Assembly (NCBI GenBank): GCA_034666665.1
Contig: JAXDLK010000238.1
Coordinates: forward strand, 1 to 6,553
Direction of reading: 5' to 3'
DNA from: JAXDLK01 sp034666665
GTDB taxonomy: Bacteria; Desulfobacterota; Binatia; JACPRU01
DNA: 6,553 nt
Shown here: positions 5,878-6,553 of the stretch, in pieces
How the letters are laid out: each line of letters opens with the position of its first letter
Numbering within the stretch: position 1 is the stretch's first letter
Made by a program: the position numbers and the translations under genes
The notes under the pieces: model-generated
What the model saw: the letters and a program-made list of their open reading frames with translations, nothing else
The model's database searches: none
Told to the model about the DNA's origin: nothing

Positions 5878-5924
5878 AGCCGAAAGCATCACCGTCGGGG
5901 GGGAGTGATTCCCTCAGAAGTGCT

Positions 5925-5954
5925 TTGCGGACTACGCCAAAGTGATGTGATAAT
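5925..5954 (+). promoter_or_regulatory. Candidate extended -10 promoter at the rodZ-like gene
   Basis: TTGCGG (5925-5930), an 18-base spacer, then TG at 5946-5947, one base, and GATAAT (5949-5954) together resemble a sigma-70 promoter with an extended -10. It sits in an AT-rich patch between the operon's hairpin and the next gene. The predicted transcript start is near 5961. That lies after ATG 5956 and only about four bases before ATG 5965, so if the promoter is used the message would be nearly leaderless and start at 5965. Confidence 0.35.
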
Positions 5955-5955
5955 C

Positions 5956-6553
5956 ATGGCCCGGATGAGTCCTGACCGCTCCCGAAAGGCCCGTGCGAGC
6001 GCGACCAAGCCTCCACACGTCGGCCGGCTCTGCCAGCGCCTGCAGTCGGCGCGGAAGGCGGCGGGAAAGTCGGCGGAGACGGCGAGCCGCGACTCGGGGG
6101 TGGCGATGCGCTACCTCAAGATGTTCGAGGAAGGCGAATACCCGCTGGTCGCCGACACCGCCTACCTCGCTCCCTACGTTCGGAAGTACGCGAGCTACCT
6201 CGGGCTCGACGGCGAGGAAGCCGTGCGCGAGTTCCTGCTCGAGACCGAGCCGCAAGCCGAGCCGTACGTGGCGAGTCCCTCGGCGCCACCGAAGAGCAAC
6301 GCTGCCAAGCAGGCGGCGAGCAAGGCGGCCCGGGCGAGGGCCTATTCCCCGGTGCGGCCGTTCCTCAACCCGTGGGTGGTCTACACGACGCTCGCGCTCG
6401 TCGGCGTCGGCGCCATCTACGGCGCGGCGACGATCAACCGCAGGAAGTCCTCCACGAGCGAGTCGGTCGCGGAGGGCGTTCCACCGGAAGCAGCTCCGCC
6501 TGTCGACATCGCGCGTGCGGACAAACCGTCGGACGTTCCGGCCGTTCCCGCAG
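5956..6553 (+). CDS. RodZ-type helix-turn-helix membrane protein (3' end cut by window edge)
   Basis: The frame is open from ATG 5956 to the window edge, giving 199 residues of an incomplete protein. Residues about 22-97 form a RodZ-like helix-turn-helix domain: VGRLCQRLQSARKAAGKS (22-39), ETASRDSGVAMRYLKMFEEG (41-60) and the diagnostic run TAYLAPYVRKYASYLGLD (68-85). A Lys/Ala-rich, probably flexible basic stretch follows (about 106-130), then one membrane segment (about 140-160, WVVYTTLALVGVGAIYGAAT) and a Pro/Ala/Glu-rich region that would lie in the periplasm. This order matches RodZ, which in rod-shaped bacteria links cytoplasmic MreB filaments to the cell-wall machinery. No mreB is visible in the window. 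Related proteins of this layout without a proven shape role also exist, so no gene symbol is given. ATG 5965, in frame, is an equally possible start; neither has a Shine-Dalgarno site. It probably forms its own transcription unit after the hairpin. Confidence 0.82.
   Translation, partial: MARMSPDRSRKARASATKPPHVGRLCQRLQSARKAAGKSAETASRDSGVAMRYLKMFEEGEYPLVADTAYLAPYVRKYASYLGLDGEEAVREFLLETEPQAEPYVASPSAPPKSNAAKQAASKAARARAYSPVRPFLNPWVVYTTLALVGVGAIYGAATINRRKSSTSESVAEGVPPEAAPPVDIARADKPSDVPAVPA

Noticed and set aside
4417..5892. Long minus-strand open frame (about 490 codons) opposite fumC
   Set aside because: The fumarase on the plus strand is unmistakable. The antisense product is rich in Arg, Asp, Gly and Val with no recognisable domain, and G+C-rich DNA has few stops.
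5932..6255. Minus-strand open frame opposite the RodZ-type gene
   Set aside because: The plus strand encodes a recognisable RodZ-like helix-turn-helix domain in this stretch. The minus-strand product has no recognisable features.
1..6553. CRISPR arrays, tRNAs, insertion sequences, toxin-antitoxin or phage genes
   Set aside because: No spaced direct repeats, cloverleaf sequences, terminal inverted repeats or transposase-like proteins were seen. All long stretches are explained by the listed genes.

Overview
The window is about two-thirds G+C, with coding frames that strongly prefer G or C at the third codon position. It carries gene types typical of a Gram-negative bacterium: a lipoprotein with a LysM and an M23 domain, and a RodZ-type helix-turn-helix membrane protein. 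The surE-pcm-nlpD order is best known from proteobacteria. The high G+C and the absence of rpoS after nlpD suggest a non-gammaproteobacterial, perhaps deltaproteobacterial-like or uncultured, lineage. That placement is inference. Nothing looks mobile: there are no insertion sequences, integrases, tRNAs, rRNAs or CRISPR repeats.

Left part (1-1840). A minus-strand membrane-anchored protein of unknown function runs off the left edge. It has a clear ribosome binding site and a perfect TATAAT element upstream. Divergent from it is an alpha/beta hydrolase with an intact Ser-Asp-His triad. This converges, with only 15 bases between the stops, on a minus-strand small secreted or lipid-anchored protein built from two copies of a roughly 26-residue unit. 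A 104-base divergent gap separates that small gene from surE.

Central part (1842-5841). Five plus-strand genes are packed like one operon: surE (nucleotidase), pcm (isoaspartyl protein repair methyltransferase), an nlpD-like LysM/M23 lipoprotein, apt (adenine salvage) and a class II fumarase. The first two pairs overlap (4 and 17 bases) and the next two gaps are 17 and 11 bases. In gammaproteobacteria nlpD is followed by rpoS; here apt and fumC take that place. SurE, Pcm and Apt can be linked loosely through nucleotide and adenine turnover. The fumarase has fumarase landmarks but several aspartase-like positions, so its substrate deserves checking.

Right part (5842-6553). A strong G+C hairpin without a T-run lies just after fumC and probably ends the operon. 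A short AT-rich patch that resembles an extended -10 promoter sits directly on the start of the last gene, a RodZ-type protein cut by the window's right edge.

I found no previously undescribed multi-gene system. The points most worth a second look are the fumarase/aspartase mixture, the repeat-built small lipoprotein, the Asn in place of a catalytic His in the M23 domain, and the scarcity of Shine-Dalgarno sites.
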